Source: a virus. Taken from it: 64,000 nt of DNA. The first letter of the stretch is position 1; each line of letters starts with the position of its first letter. The notes under the pieces are model-generated. The model saw only the letters and a program-made list of their open reading frames with translations. It ran no database searches and was not told the DNA's origin. Positions 1 to 7,993 of this stretch are shown piece after piece. A program made the translations under genes and the position numbers. The DNA lies in the IMG/VR virus record IMGVR_UViG_3300032087_005124, positions 1 to 64,000 of that record, one strand, 5' to 3'.

Positions 1-2
1 AT

Positions 3-53
3 ACCTTAGCTTTTATTTTAGGTAAAATAGACGAAGAAATCTCTGAAGATTAG
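3..53 (+). CDS. 3' end of an upstream gene (partial)
   Basis: An open frame enters from the left edge and ends at a TAG at 51-53. Its last 16 codons (ending IDEEISED) look like an ordinary acidic protein tail. Too little is present to name a family. It is kept because the next gene starts only after a spacer of about 100 bases, so a gene is expected to end here. The frame choice is an inference. Confidence 0.4.
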   Translation, partial: TLAFILGKIDEEISED

Positions 54-81
54 TTGAAAAAAACAAAATTAATCTTAAAAT
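54..81 (+). promoter_or_regulatory. candidate sigma70-like promoter of the sugar cassette
   Basis: TTGAAA at 54-59 and TAAAAT at 76-81 are separated by 16 bases, directly after the stop of the preceding frame. This is the only gap upstream of the tightly overlapping sugar genes, so a promoter is expected here. AT-rich sequence makes chance matches common. Confidence 0.35.
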
Positions 82-120
82 AGAGAAGTCAGGGATTAAG
101 CTCCTTGAGGTCATAGTATG

Positions 121-151
121 CCTCTGGGTCAAATAATTTTTGGCTCAGAGG
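121..151 (+). promoter_or_regulatory. stem-loop that buries the ribosome binding site
   Basis: CCTCTGGGTCAAA (121-133) pairs with TTTGGCTCAGAGG (139-151) around the loop TAATT. In RNA all 13 positions pair, two of them as G-U. The 3' arm contains AGAGG (147-151), the only Shine-Dalgarno-like sequence before the ATG at 155, so the hairpin should hide the binding site. Several T4 genes (e, soc, 49, I-TevI) use hairpins this way to block translation from early read-through RNA. Whether it does so here is inference. Confidence 0.6.
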
Positions 152-154
152 TTT

Positions 155-766
155 ATGATTACTTTTGCTATAACTGTCGCAGATGAACTTTTTGAATTTA
201 AAAGGCTTATAAATTCTTTACAGCCTTATGTTTATCCTCAAGAGGAGATTGTTGTACTTGCAGATAAAAATAAAGTAACAAAAGAAATCGAAAAACACTG
301 CGATTTATGTGGATTAAAAATTAATTTTTTTGATTTTCAAAATGATTTTTCTGAGTTTAAGAACGAGTTTTTTAATTTATCTACAAAAGACTATCTATTT
401 CAAATTGATGCCGATGAACAAATACCTCCATCACTGATACATATATTAAGACAAGTGGCCTCTCAAAAGAAAGTTGATTTGCTTTGGATTCCTAGAATTA
501 ATATAGTTCAAGGCGCTAGCGAAGAAGATATAAAAAATTTTAACTGGAATATAAACGAGCTAGGATGGGAGGGTTTTCCAGATTTTCAGTCTAGATTTGT
601 TTCAACTAAAGGTGATATCAGATGGAAGAATAAAGTACATGAAATTTTAACTGGCGCTAAAAATCAAGCTAGGATAGAAGAAAAACCAATAGAACTTTAT
701 TCTATTCTTCATGTGAAGCATATAGATAAACAAAAGAAACAAAATAATTATTATGACACAATCTAA
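155..766 (+). CDS. glycosyltransferase, GT2 / GT-A type
   Basis: Predicted cytosolic glycosyltransferase of 203 residues. The N-terminal MITFAITVADELFEF segment and the acidic DAD at residues 85-87 (in a YLFQIDADEQI context) match the nucleotide-binding strand and metal-binding DxD of GT-A enzymes. It is shorter than most full GT2 proteins (about 250-300 residues), so it may be a minimal catalytic domain. The ATG at 155 is preferred over a TTG at 140 because AGAGG lies just upstream of it and the protein then begins at the first beta strand. It opens the sugar cassette and overlaps the next gene by 14 bases. Donor and acceptor are unknown. Confidence 0.75.
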   Translation: MITFAITVADELFEFKRLINSLQPYVYPQEEIVVLADKNKVTKEIEKHCDLCGLKINFFDFQNDFSEFKNEFFNLSTKDYLFQIDADEQIPPSLIHILRQVASQKKVDLLWIPRINIVQGASEEDIKNFNWNINELGWEGFPDFQSRFVSTKGDIRWKNKVHEILTGAKNQARIEEKPIELYSILHVKHIDKQKKQNNYYDTI

Positions 767-1568
767 GATTTTAGTAAGGGCGGAAGGAGGATTAGGTGAT
801 TGTTTATTAGCAAATAGGTTTATACCTGCCATAAGAGAGAAGCATCCAAACTCTGAAATCACCTTTGCGTTAGATAATGATAGAGGTGAAACATTTCAGT
901 TAGATGTTCTTTACCATTTCTACAAAAGAATGAGTGATACTTACTCTTTTTTTGCTGATCATAATCCTGATGACTTTGATTATTTTTATGATCTACATAT
1001 AGATAAAATGCTTTGGACTACTTATGACTTTGATTGGTTAAGTAGATTTTATTATTTTCCAAAACCAAAAGTAAAAATAGAAAAGCAAGATTATGTTTGT
1101 TTGCATTTAACTCATAATAAATGGCCTCCTAAAAACTTGCCTAAATATTATTTAGAGCAAGTAGTCAAATCAATTAAACAGGTGACACCTTCGGTAAAAG
1201 CTATATGCACTGAATCTGAAATAGGTTCTTACTGCAATATTCTTACTGAGGATGAGATAGTTTGTGGAGATATAGTTACGGCTTGTGAGACTGTTGCGGG
1301 GGCAAAGGCATTTGTAACAATAGACTCAGGATTTAAATATATAGCTTATGCGTATGGTGTTCCAACAATAGAAACAGCAGACTATTATACAGATGTAGGG
1401 CAAATTCATCCAATGATAAAAGCTAGGTGGTTGCCATTTAATGAAAGAGGATTACCTTTATTATGTAATGCGGATTTTTTTAAGCTTGCTCTACATAACA
1501 TTTTTATCAATAAAATATCTTCTATATTTCCTTTTCATAGTAAACCTAAAGAAACTTTTAACATATGA
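753..1568 (+). CDS. GT9-like glycosyltransferase (heptosyltransferase family)
   Basis: A 271-residue protein resembling ADP-heptose:LPS heptosyltransferases of family GT9 (GT-B fold). The N-terminal GGLGDCLLANRFIPAIREKHP-like segment (from about residue 12) corresponds to the GDxLLxTPAIRALKxxxP signature of GT9. The segment around D191-S-G, followed by IAYAYGVPTIE, corresponds to the family's TGxxHLAAALGVPTI donor-site motif, although the usual His is replaced. The protein is shorter than typical WaaC/WaaF (about 320-350). It is followed by a second GT9-like gene through an ATGA overlap. The ADP-heptose genes at 19.1 and 23.8 kb make heptose a plausible donor; that link is inference. Confidence 0.7.
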   Translation: MTQSKILVRAEGGLGDCLLANRFIPAIREKHPNSEITFALDNDRGETFQLDVLYHFYKRMSDTYSFFADHNPDDFDYFYDLHIDKMLWTTYDFDWLSRFYYFPKPKVKIEKQDYVCLHLTHNKWPPKNLPKYYLEQVVKSIKQVTPSVKAICTESEIGSYCNILTEDEIVCGDIVTACETVAGAKAFVTIDSGFKYIAYAYGVPTIETADYYTDVGQIHPMIKARWLPFNERGLPLLCNADFFKLALHNIFINKISSIFPFHSKPKETFNI

Positions 1569-2470
1569 AAATTATAGAATCAAGCTCATTAAATGTAGGT
1601 TGTTTTTTAGGTTTTGAGCAAGGTCAATATGGAGACTTGTTTATGTGCTTAACCCCTGCTAGGGTTTTAAAAAGACTATACCCTGAAATAAAATTAATAT
1701 TTCTTATAAATAAAAAATATAAAGATTGTGCAGAGCTTTTTGATTTGTCTGATGATATTGATGAAATAATAATAACTGATGGTTACAAGCAGGAGTTTCC
1801 CTCACAAATCGACATAAAAAACATTGGAAGTAAAATTCCAAAAAACTATTTTTTATTTACATGCAATCCAATTAATACTATTCCTGATTGGTTTAATTAT
1901 TGGCATCAAACTGAAGAGCTTTGCAGGATGTATAAACTTCCAAAGCCTAGTGAGGAAGAAATGAATTTTAAACTTAATAAGCCAATTGTTGATTCAGGGG
2001 AATATGTTTGCATATCTCCTTTCACCTCATTAGAATGTAAAAGTTTATCTATTGATCTAATTTTAGCGATAAAAGATTTTTGCGATTCTAAAGGTTTAGA
2101 ATTAATACAATTATCTAGCGACTCTTGTCCAAAAGTTGATGGAGTAAAGAAATTTAATGGTAATTATTATCAGTCTGTCTTAAAAATGCTTGGATCTAAA
2201 TTTCTCGTTACTGCTGATACTGGAATGTGTTGGGCAGCCTCAGCTTTTCAGCATAAAACTTTTGGTGTTTATTTTAGAGAATATAATACTATGAAAATGA
2301 TGCTTCCTTTTTATTCAGATAAAAACAAAAGATCAAATTATATAATTGAACCTATAAGTTGCAAAAATATAGTACCTAAAAACCCCAATATGAATTATAT
2401 TGAATACGTCAATCGCAAGGATTTAAACATTGAAAACGTTATAGAAAAATTAAGAAATTATGTTAAGTGA
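1565..2470 (+). CDS. second GT9-like glycosyltransferase
   Basis: A 301-residue protein with the same overall plan as its upstream neighbour. The GQYGDLFMCLTPARVLKRLYP-like start (residues about 20-40) and the VTADTGMCWAASAF segment around D218-T-G match the two conserved ends of the GT9 fold. The two proteins are clearly different in sequence, so this is not a recent tandem duplication. They may add successive residues. It starts at an ATG overlapping the previous stop and ends inside the next gene. An acceptor cannot be read from the sequence. Confidence 0.68.
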   Translation: MKIIESSSLNVGCFLGFEQGQYGDLFMCLTPARVLKRLYPEIKLIFLINKKYKDCAELFDLSDDIDEIIITDGYKQEFPSQIDIKNIGSKIPKNYFLFTCNPINTIPDWFNYWHQTEELCRMYKLPKPSEEEMNFKLNKPIVDSGEYVCISPFTSLECKSLSIDLILAIKDFCDSKGLELIQLSSDSCPKVDGVKKFNGNYYQSVLKMLGSKFLVTADTGMCWAASAFQHKTFGVYFREYNTMKMMLPFYSDKNKRSNYIIEPISCKNIVPKNPNMNYIEYVNRKDLNIENVIEKLRNYVK

Positions 2471-3032
2471 AACAAGCAAATCGGAACTTCGCAGAGAAAA
2501 AGAAGGTTTCTTTAAAAAATACATATCAGGGGAAGGTATTGATATAGGTTGTGGCCGTCTGTATGAATATGGCGAATTAGACAAAATTTACCCATCAGCC
2601 TTTCCACATGATAAAGATGATTGTGACGCACATACAATGGAGATTTTTAAAGATGAAAATTTTGACTATGTTTACGCATCTCATACTTTAGAGCATTTAG
2701 AAGATCCAGTTTTGGCAATAAAAAATTGGTACAGGATTTGTAAAACAAATGGGTTTATAATAATAGCAGTTCCATGTAAATACAAATATGAAAAGAAAAA
2801 AGAATTGCCATCTAGGTGGAATCCAGATCATAAAAGATTTTATAATGTAGCTTCTTTAGCTGCTGAGATTTCTGATGCGTTAGATTGCTACTCTTATAAA
2901 ATTGAATACATAAAAGATTGCGATGAAGGCTTTGATTGGTCTATAATCCCTTCAGAGCATTCTATCGGAGAGTACCAGATAGAATGTGTTATAAGAAAAC
3001 AAAAAAAACCAAATTGGATTAATTTAGTATGA
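2460..3032 (+). CDS. class I SAM-dependent methyltransferase
   Basis: A 190-residue protein with a Rossmann methyltransferase core. The glycine-rich motif I is GIDIGCGR (residues 26-33), and the post-motif FDYVYASHTLEHLEDP segment (about 67-82) is typical of the Methyltransf_11/23 group. Placed between glycosyltransferases, it probably methylates a sugar or a glycan end, but the substrate is not evident. It overlaps the preceding gene by 11 bases and the following gene by 4. A purine-rich AAGAAA stretch lies a few bases before the ATG. Confidence 0.75.
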   Translation: MLSETSKSELRREKEGFFKKYISGEGIDIGCGRLYEYGELDKIYPSAFPHDKDDCDAHTMEIFKDENFDYVYASHTLEHLEDPVLAIKNWYRICKTNGFIIIAVPCKYKYEKKKELPSRWNPDHKRFYNVASLAAEISDALDCYSYKIEYIKDCDEGFDWSIIPSEHSIGEYQIECVIRKQKKPNWINLV

Positions 3033-3745
3033 AAACAATTTTAATTTCTACCATCGTTAGGAATAGAGCAAGCAAACTTAATAAATGGTATAACCAAATA
3101 AAAAATTTAGTATCCCTAGATAATAAAAACGCTTACTATCTTTCTGTCTATGAAAATGATTCTACTGACAATTCAAAAGAAATGCTAAATAATTTTGATT
3201 TTTCTTTTTTAGCAGGAGTAAAAATCCAAAATGAAAAAATTGAAACAGAATATTTTTATCAAGAAAATTTAGAGTCTAATAGAAAAAAAAGAGTTGAAAA
3301 TTTAGCTTTAGCTAGAAATAAAACATTATTTGGGATTACTTTTTTAAGTGAATGCTCTCATGTTTTATGTATAGAACCAGATATTGTCTATGACCCTCAG
3401 TCTATAATTAATAATATTATTAATTCAGATTTCGATATTGTTTCGCCTATCAGTAGGCAAGATGGATTTATTTTATATGATGGTTGGGCAACAAGAAAAG
3501 AGAAAGAAGATGTTTATTGGAATAATAAAATAAATCTAAATGGAGTTTTAGATGTGTGGTCCACGTTTAATTGTTTATGCTTTTATAAGTCTGACCCATT
3601 TAAATTTGGTGTTGGCTTTGGCTTTGAAAACCCAAGAACAAAAAAGTATGATTGCGACACTACGGTAATTTGTGAAAATTTTAGAAAATTCGGTTATGAT
3701 AAGATAAAATTAAATTGTAATGTCATTGTAGATCATTTGAGATGA
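3029..3745 (+). CDS. glycosyltransferase, GT-A type (CAP59/GT69-like)
   Basis: A 238-residue protein. It begins with a beta strand and an arginine (ISTIVRNRASKL). A YENDSTDNS motif at about residue 40 and an IEPDIVYDP segment in the middle resemble the fungal CAP59-type mannosyltransferases (GT69) and related bacterial and viral enzymes. The EPD triad may stand in for DxD. It lies in the operon just before the ColD-like enzyme. A mannose- or deoxysugar-transferring role is plausible but not shown. The fold assignment is moderate and the exact family is uncertain. Confidence 0.6.
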   Translation: MKTILISTIVRNRASKLNKWYNQIKNLVSLDNKNAYYLSVYENDSTDNSKEMLNNFDFSFLAGVKIQNEKIETEYFYQENLESNRKKRVENLALARNKTLFGITFLSECSHVLCIEPDIVYDPQSIINNIINSDFDIVSPISRQDGFILYDGWATRKEKEDVYWNNKINLNGVLDVWSTFNCLCFYKSDPFKFGVGFGFENPRTKKYDCDTTVICENFRKFGYDKIKLNCNVIVDHLR

Positions 3746-4911
3746 GTAAACTACCACTTAACATAAATAATTTTTCATTTATTGATAAGCTTAAAATTTG
3801 TCAATTTATACTTAATAATAAAAATAGATGGACTCAAGGCGAACAAGTAAAACAATTTGAAAAGAAATTTGCAAAATATGCTGGCAGCAAATACGCTGTC
3901 TTTGTATCAAGTGGGTCTACTGCTAATGAGTTAATAGCCCAATATGTAAAGGAAACGTGTGGCTCTAGAGATTTAGTGATTCTTCCTTCTACAACTTGGC
4001 AAACCTCTTGTTCTCCTTGGATTAAAAATGGCTTTAAACCTCACTTTATTGATATTTCTTTAGAGGATTTCTCTTTAGATAAAGATAAATTAATTTCTTT
4101 TGTTGAAGCTAATTCAAATCGTATTGCTTGTATTTTTCCAACTTCTCTTATTGGATTTAGTCCAAATATGGACTTTTATAAAAAGCTACAAAAGGATTAT
4201 GGTTTAAAAATTTGCTTTGACAATTGCGAGAATACTTTTGGTAGCTTTGATGGTAAAAATGTTTCTTCATTTTTCACATCTTCAACTTCAACTTATTTTG
4301 GACATCAAATTCAATCAATAGAAGGGGGATTTATTTTTACAAACTCTGAAGATGAATACAGATACTATTTAATTAATAGAAATCACGGCATGGTTAGAAG
4401 CTTGGATTTTTATGCATTGAATTATAGTGATATTCAAAATAAATTAGTCGATCCTCTTTTTGATTTTTATTCTTTTGGAAGCAATTACAGAAACACCGAT
4501 TTAAATGCCTATATAGGTCAGTTAGACTTTAAAAGAGTAGACATTTATAAAAAATCTAGAAATAAATTTTACTCTTTGTTGAAGTCTGAATTAGATGAGT
4601 CTAAGTTTTTTTTACCAAAAAACAGAGCAAAATCTGTAGATTGTGCTTTTTGTTTCCCAATAATTTTTAAAAATAATGATAGAGATAATATAAATATAGC
4701 AAAACAAATTTGTGACGACCTAGAAATTGAGTATAGGCCAATTATTTCAGGTTTTTTAGGTTATCAAACTTGCTATAAAAAATATTTTGAGTCTTTTTTA
4801 GAGTATGAAAATTCCATAAAACTACATCGTGATGGATTTTACATAGGTTTATACCATAATATGAATTATAATTTAGCAAAATCTTTTGTAAAAAAAGTAA
4901 ACATGATTTAA
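3742..4911 (+). CDS. ColD-like PLP-dependent sugar 3-dehydratase
   Basis: A 389-residue member of the DegT/DnrJ/EryC1 family. The N-terminal KWTQGE-like substrate loop and a central PLP site are visible. The active-site stretch reads GHQIQSIEGG, with His at residue 188. Aminotransferases of this family have Lys there; GDP-4-keto-6-deoxymannose 3-dehydratase (ColD) of colitose synthesis has His188 and is about 388 residues long, so length and position both agree. The likely reaction removes the 3-hydroxyl of a 4-keto-6-deoxysugar nucleotide. The next gene, Gmd, makes that very substrate. No ColC-like reductase/epimerase is recognised in the window, so a later step may be done by the host. Confidence 0.78.
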   Translation: MSKLPLNINNFSFIDKLKICQFILNNKNRWTQGEQVKQFEKKFAKYAGSKYAVFVSSGSTANELIAQYVKETCGSRDLVILPSTTWQTSCSPWIKNGFKPHFIDISLEDFSLDKDKLISFVEANSNRIACIFPTSLIGFSPNMDFYKKLQKDYGLKICFDNCENTFGSFDGKNVSSFFTSSTSTYFGHQIQSIEGGFIFTNSEDEYRYYLINRNHGMVRSLDFYALNYSDIQNKLVDPLFDFYSFGSNYRNTDLNAYIGQLDFKRVDIYKKSRNKFYSLLKSELDESKFFLPKNRAKSVDCAFCFPIIFKNNDRDNINIAKQICDDLEIEYRPIISGFLGYQTCYKKYFESFLEYENSIKLHRDGFYIGLYHNMNYNLAKSFVKKVNMI

Positions 4912-4912
4912 A

Positions 4913-5980
4913 ATGAAAAAAGTAATAGTTACAGGAGTTACAGGCCAAGATGGTAGTAATATGGTTGATTATCTCTTGAGAGAGACTGATCACATTATAA
5001 TTGGCGGAGTAAGAAGGCTTAGTGTTAAAAATCATCAGAATATTGAACACTTAGAAAATGAAGATAGATTTTTCTTAATTGACTTAGATGTAACTGATGC
5101 TCAAAATACTGACGAGGTTATAGCTGAACATAAGCCAGATTATTTTATTAATTTTGCCGCTAATTCTTTTGTTGGTACAAGTTGGAAAATGCCAACTCAA
5201 CACATGGAGACGAATGCTTTAGCTGTACTGCATCAACTTGAAGCTATAAAAAAACATTGTCTTGATTGCAGATATTACAATGCAGGATCTTCTGAAGAGT
5301 TTGGAGACGTAATCTGCACACCTCAAAGTGAACTACATCCATTAAGACCCCGTAGTCCATATGGAGCTTCCAAATGTTCAGCTAGACATTTAGTAAAAGT
5401 TTACAGAGACTCTTATGACCTATACGCTATTCAAGGCTGGCTTTTCAATCACGAAGGAACTAGAAGAGGTGAAGAATTTGTGACTAGAAAAATAACTAAA
5501 AATGTTGCTCGCATTTCTTTTGAGTACTCTAAAGAAAAAACCTTTAAACCTTTAGTTCTTGGGAATGTTGACTCAAAGAGAGATTGGAGCGATTCTGAAG
5601 ATTTCATGGACGGTATATGGAGAATGCTAAATCAAGATAATTTTGATTCTTATATAGACAATAATTACAAGCCAAAAGAGTATGTTCTTTCTTCTGATGA
5701 AACTCATACAATAAGAGAGTTTGTTGAAGAGGCTTTTCATATAGCTGGCTTTCATAGATCGATGTGTCGCTGGGAAGGCAAGGGAGTACATGAGAAATAT
5801 TATCATGGAGATGATCTACTTGTAGAAATTAGCGATAAATTTTATAGACCCGCTGAAGTTGATTTACTTTATGGTGATTCTTCTAGAGCGAGAAGAGATT
5901 TAGAATGGAACCCTAAAACAGATTTTACAGGTTTAGTGACTAAAATGGTTAAACATGATTTAGAGCTTGCAAAATCTTAA
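4913..5980 (+). CDS. gmd: GDP-mannose 4,6-dehydratase
   Basis: A 355-residue short-chain dehydrogenase of the Gmd type. It converts GDP-D-mannose to GDP-4-keto-6-deoxy-D-mannose in the cytosol. Visible marks are GVTGQDGS (residues 8-15, NADP-binding glycine motif), NAGSSEEFG, the catalytic YxxxK at Y150/K154, FNHEGTRRGEEFVTRKI and a KRDW segment, all characteristic of Gmd, and full family length. It is the last gene of the left sugar cassette, two bases after the ColD-like gene, so both probably act in one pathway. The product could also feed GDP-fucose or GDP-rhamnose synthesis, but the neighbouring ColD-like enzyme argues for a 3,6-dideoxysugar. Confidence 0.93.
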   Translation: MKKVIVTGVTGQDGSNMVDYLLRETDHIIIGGVRRLSVKNHQNIEHLENEDRFFLIDLDVTDAQNTDEVIAEHKPDYFINFAANSFVGTSWKMPTQHMETNALAVLHQLEAIKKHCLDCRYYNAGSSEEFGDVICTPQSELHPLRPRSPYGASKCSARHLVKVYRDSYDLYAIQGWLFNHEGTRRGEEFVTRKITKNVARISFEYSKEKTFKPLVLGNVDSKRDWSDSEDFMDGIWRMLNQDNFDSYIDNNYKPKEYVLSSDETHTIREFVEEAFHIAGFHRSMCRWEGKGVHEKYYHGDDLLVEISDKFYRPAEVDLLYGDSSRARRDLEWNPKTDFTGLVTKMVKHDLELAKS

Positions 5981-5992
5981 AATTAGTTATAT

Positions 5993-6011
5993 CCTCTGGC
6001 ATGCCTAGAGG
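5993..6011 (+). repeat. imperfect palindrome around a start codon
   Basis: CCTCTGGCATGCCTAGAGG is an almost perfect inverted repeat. As RNA it folds into CCTCTGG paired with CCTAGAGG (one bulged U), with the AUG start codon of the next gene in the four-base loop. It shares CCTCTGG and an AGAGGTT edge with the hairpin at 121-151, at the other end of the sugar cassette. Confidence 0.5.
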
Positions 6012-6462
6012 TTATAAACTTTGTCCAAAATGTGGTGATAATATTCCATCATTTTCAAAAAAATGTAAATGTGGAGAGATTTTTTCTAGCAAAAAGAGGA
6101 TAAAAAAACCTGTAAATGAAGGTCATAAAAGGCTGGTAGATTTTATCTCTAGAAATCTCCCAAATAAGTTATCTTCAAAAGAAATGTCTAGAGAAATTCA
6201 CGTAGCAAAAATTATGCTAAAAACTTGCTATGATGATTATGATTTCTTAGCTAAGTATAAAATACCTAGTTGGGTAAAAAAAAGAAATACTTTGCTTTGG
6301 TTTAAAACTAAAGATGGCAAAAAGTATTTAAACTCTAAATATAATGAATATTTATTTCAACCTGAAGTAAAAGAAGATATTTTTGTTGACGAGGGGGAAA
6401 TTAAGGGTGAGAATGTAGAATATAAGAAGAAAAAGAGTTTAAGAGAATTTTTAGATGAGTAA
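6001..6462 (+). CDS. zinc-ribbon protein, possible DNA-binding factor
   Basis: A 153-residue basic protein. The N terminus holds a zinc ribbon: C8, C11, C22 and C24 (KLCPKCG ... KKCKCG). The rest is lysine-rich and predicted helical, with an acidic stretch and a basic tail (KKKKSLREF). The family function is not known to me; its position immediately before the recombinase suggests a replication, recombination or transcription role. There is no Shine-Dalgarno sequence before the ATG, which lies in a hairpin loop. It overlaps the recombinase gene by 8 bases. Confidence 0.65.
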   Translation: MPRGYKLCPKCGDNIPSFSKKCKCGEIFSSKKRIKKPVNEGHKRLVDFISRNLPNKLSSKEMSREIHVAKIMLKTCYDDYDFLAKYKIPSWVKKRNTLLWFKTKDGKKYLNSKYNEYLFQPEVKEDIFVDEGEIKGENVEYKKKKSLREFLDE

Positions 6463-7582
6463 GAAAAAAGATAAAGGTAAAAGTGCTAGTGATTTTTCTA
6501 GCGAGTATTTTAAGTCAAACAAAGACGATCATTATAATTTCGCGAAAGCCGCAGAAGAGTATTTAGTTTCGAGTGGATCTATGTATATGGATCACGTTCT
6601 TGGTGGTGGATTTGGTGCAGGTCTACATAGATTTACAGGAGCAAACGAAGGTGGTAAAACTAACGCTGCATTACATGTAATGTTTAACATGTTAAAAAGC
6701 GTAAATAAAGCTAAAGGTCTTTTTATAAAAGCAGAAGGTAGATTAAGTAAAGAAATAAAAGAGAGGTCTGGTCTTAAGTTCGTCTATGATCCAGCAAAAT
6801 GGGTGAGCGGAACATGTTTAGTTTTTGAATGTAATGTTTTTGATACTGTAATAGATTATCTAAGAGGTCTTCTTCAGAATAATAGTGAAGATGAAAGGTT
6901 TTGTATAATTATAGATAGTATGGATGGAATGATAGCCAAAGATGACTTAGATAAAAGCACTCATGAGGCTAGAAAAGTTGCGGCAGGAGCTTTAATTACG
7001 TCAGATTTTTTAAAGAGGGTCAGTCTCGGAATGTCAAAGTTTGGACATATGTGTATTATGATATCTCAAGTGAGGTCAGCCATCAAAGCTAGTCAATATA
7101 CAAAAAGCGATCCCAATAATCAAACTAACAGTAGTGGTGGTAATGCTATTTTGCATTATCCAGATTGGATTTTAGAATTTAAAAAAAGAAAACAAGCTGA
7201 TCTTTTCTTACAAGACTCAGGAGCAACATTAAGTCTTACAAATAAACCAATAGGTCATATAGCAACAGTTCAAATACTAAAATCTACAAATGAAACTACA
7301 GGTCAAACAGTTCAATATCCTATAAAGTATGGGAGAACAAACGGGCGGTCTATATGGGTAGAAAAAGAGGTTATAGATATGCTTCTTATGTGGTCTTATT
7401 TGCAAAAGAGAAGTTCTTGGATTACAGTTGATTCAACTTTACTTGAACACTGCAAATCTAATAAACTAGATATGCCTGAAAAATTCCAAGGTACAAATAA
7501 AATTTTAGAGAGTCTTGAGGAGAATCCTCAAATTAAAGATATCTTAAAAGATTTTGTACAGAAAGAAATAATGGCCCAATGA
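6455..7582 (+). CDS. uvsX: UvsX/RecA-like recombinase
   Basis: A 375-residue RecA-fold ATPase that should coat single-stranded DNA and carry out strand exchange during recombination-dependent replication. Walker A is GANEGGKT (62-69), Walker B is in CIIIDSMDGM, and an ISQVRSAIKAS segment followed by an NSSGGNAILHYPDW segment matches the L1/L2 DNA-binding region of RecA/UvsX. Length fits UvsX (about 390). It sits between a zinc-ribbon gene and a nuclease gene, joined by overlaps, within the replication operon. The gene symbol is given by analogy with T4. Confidence 0.88.
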   Translation: MSKKKDKGKSASDFSSEYFKSNKDDHYNFAKAAEEYLVSSGSMYMDHVLGGGFGAGLHRFTGANEGGKTNAALHVMFNMLKSVNKAKGLFIKAEGRLSKEIKERSGLKFVYDPAKWVSGTCLVFECNVFDTVIDYLRGLLQNNSEDERFCIIIDSMDGMIAKDDLDKSTHEARKVAAGALITSDFLKRVSLGMSKFGHMCIMISQVRSAIKASQYTKSDPNNQTNSSGGNAILHYPDWILEFKKRKQADLFLQDSGATLSLTNKPIGHIATVQILKSTNETTGQTVQYPIKYGRTNGRSIWVEKEVIDMLLMWSYLQKRSSWITVDSTLLEHCKSNKLDMPEKFQGTNKILESLEENPQIKDILKDFVQKEIMAQ

Positions 7583-7992
7583 TTTTCCTTTGCACAAATG
7601 GCAGAAAGAAAAAAATAGCAAACTCAGTAAAATATCTAATAAACTGGGATGCTGATTGTAAAAGCGGCATTCAAAAAACAGTAAAAAATGTTTTATACGA
7701 TAATTGGTTTGCTGATGTAGTCTTTGAAGAATTTCCAGTTGCAGGTACTAGGTTGACTTTTGATTTTTTTAACGCTACAAGAAATATAGCAGTTGAAGTT
7801 GATGGAAATCAGCATTATAAGTATAACAAATTTTTTCACTCTAATTCTAGGCAAAACTTTTTGTCCCAACTCCAAAGAGATGAAAAAAAAGAATACTTTT
7901 GTGAAATTAATAACATAGAACTTATTAGGATATTAGAGTCTGAAATAGTTGAAGGCAAATTCCCTAATAAAACTTTTTTAAATAGTATATAA
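7579..7992 (+). CDS. PD-(D/E)XK-type endonuclease (DUF559/Vsr-like)
   Basis: A 137-residue protein with a compact nuclease core: D62 in LTFDFF, then E73 and D75 in IAVEVDGNQHY, then a downstream KKEYFCEINNIELIRI strand. This is the arrangement of DUF559/Vsr-type nucleases (D...ExDGxQH...K...LxRI). It probably nicks or cuts DNA. Its place right after the recombinase, with an ATGA overlap, points to a recombination or repair role, and a free-standing homing enzyme is a less likely alternative. Specificity cannot be read. Confidence 0.65.
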   Translation: MIFLCTNGRKKKIANSVKYLINWDADCKSGIQKTVKNVLYDNWFADVVFEEFPVAGTRLTFDFFNATRNIAVEVDGNQHYKYNKFFHSNSRQNFLSQLQRDEKKEYFCEINNIELIRILESEIVEGKFPNKTFLNSI

Positions 7993-7993
7993 T

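Noticed and set aside
118-186. Short frame of 22 codons starting ATGCCTCTGGGT after a Shine-Dalgarno sequence
   Set aside because: Too short and overlaps the start of the real glycosyltransferase gene. It is discussed as a possible stranded gene start, not as a gene.
4742-5050. 102-codon minus-strand frame across the ColD-like and Gmd genes
   Set aside because: Both plus-strand proteins are strongly conserved families; the reverse frame has no start signal or recognisable fold.
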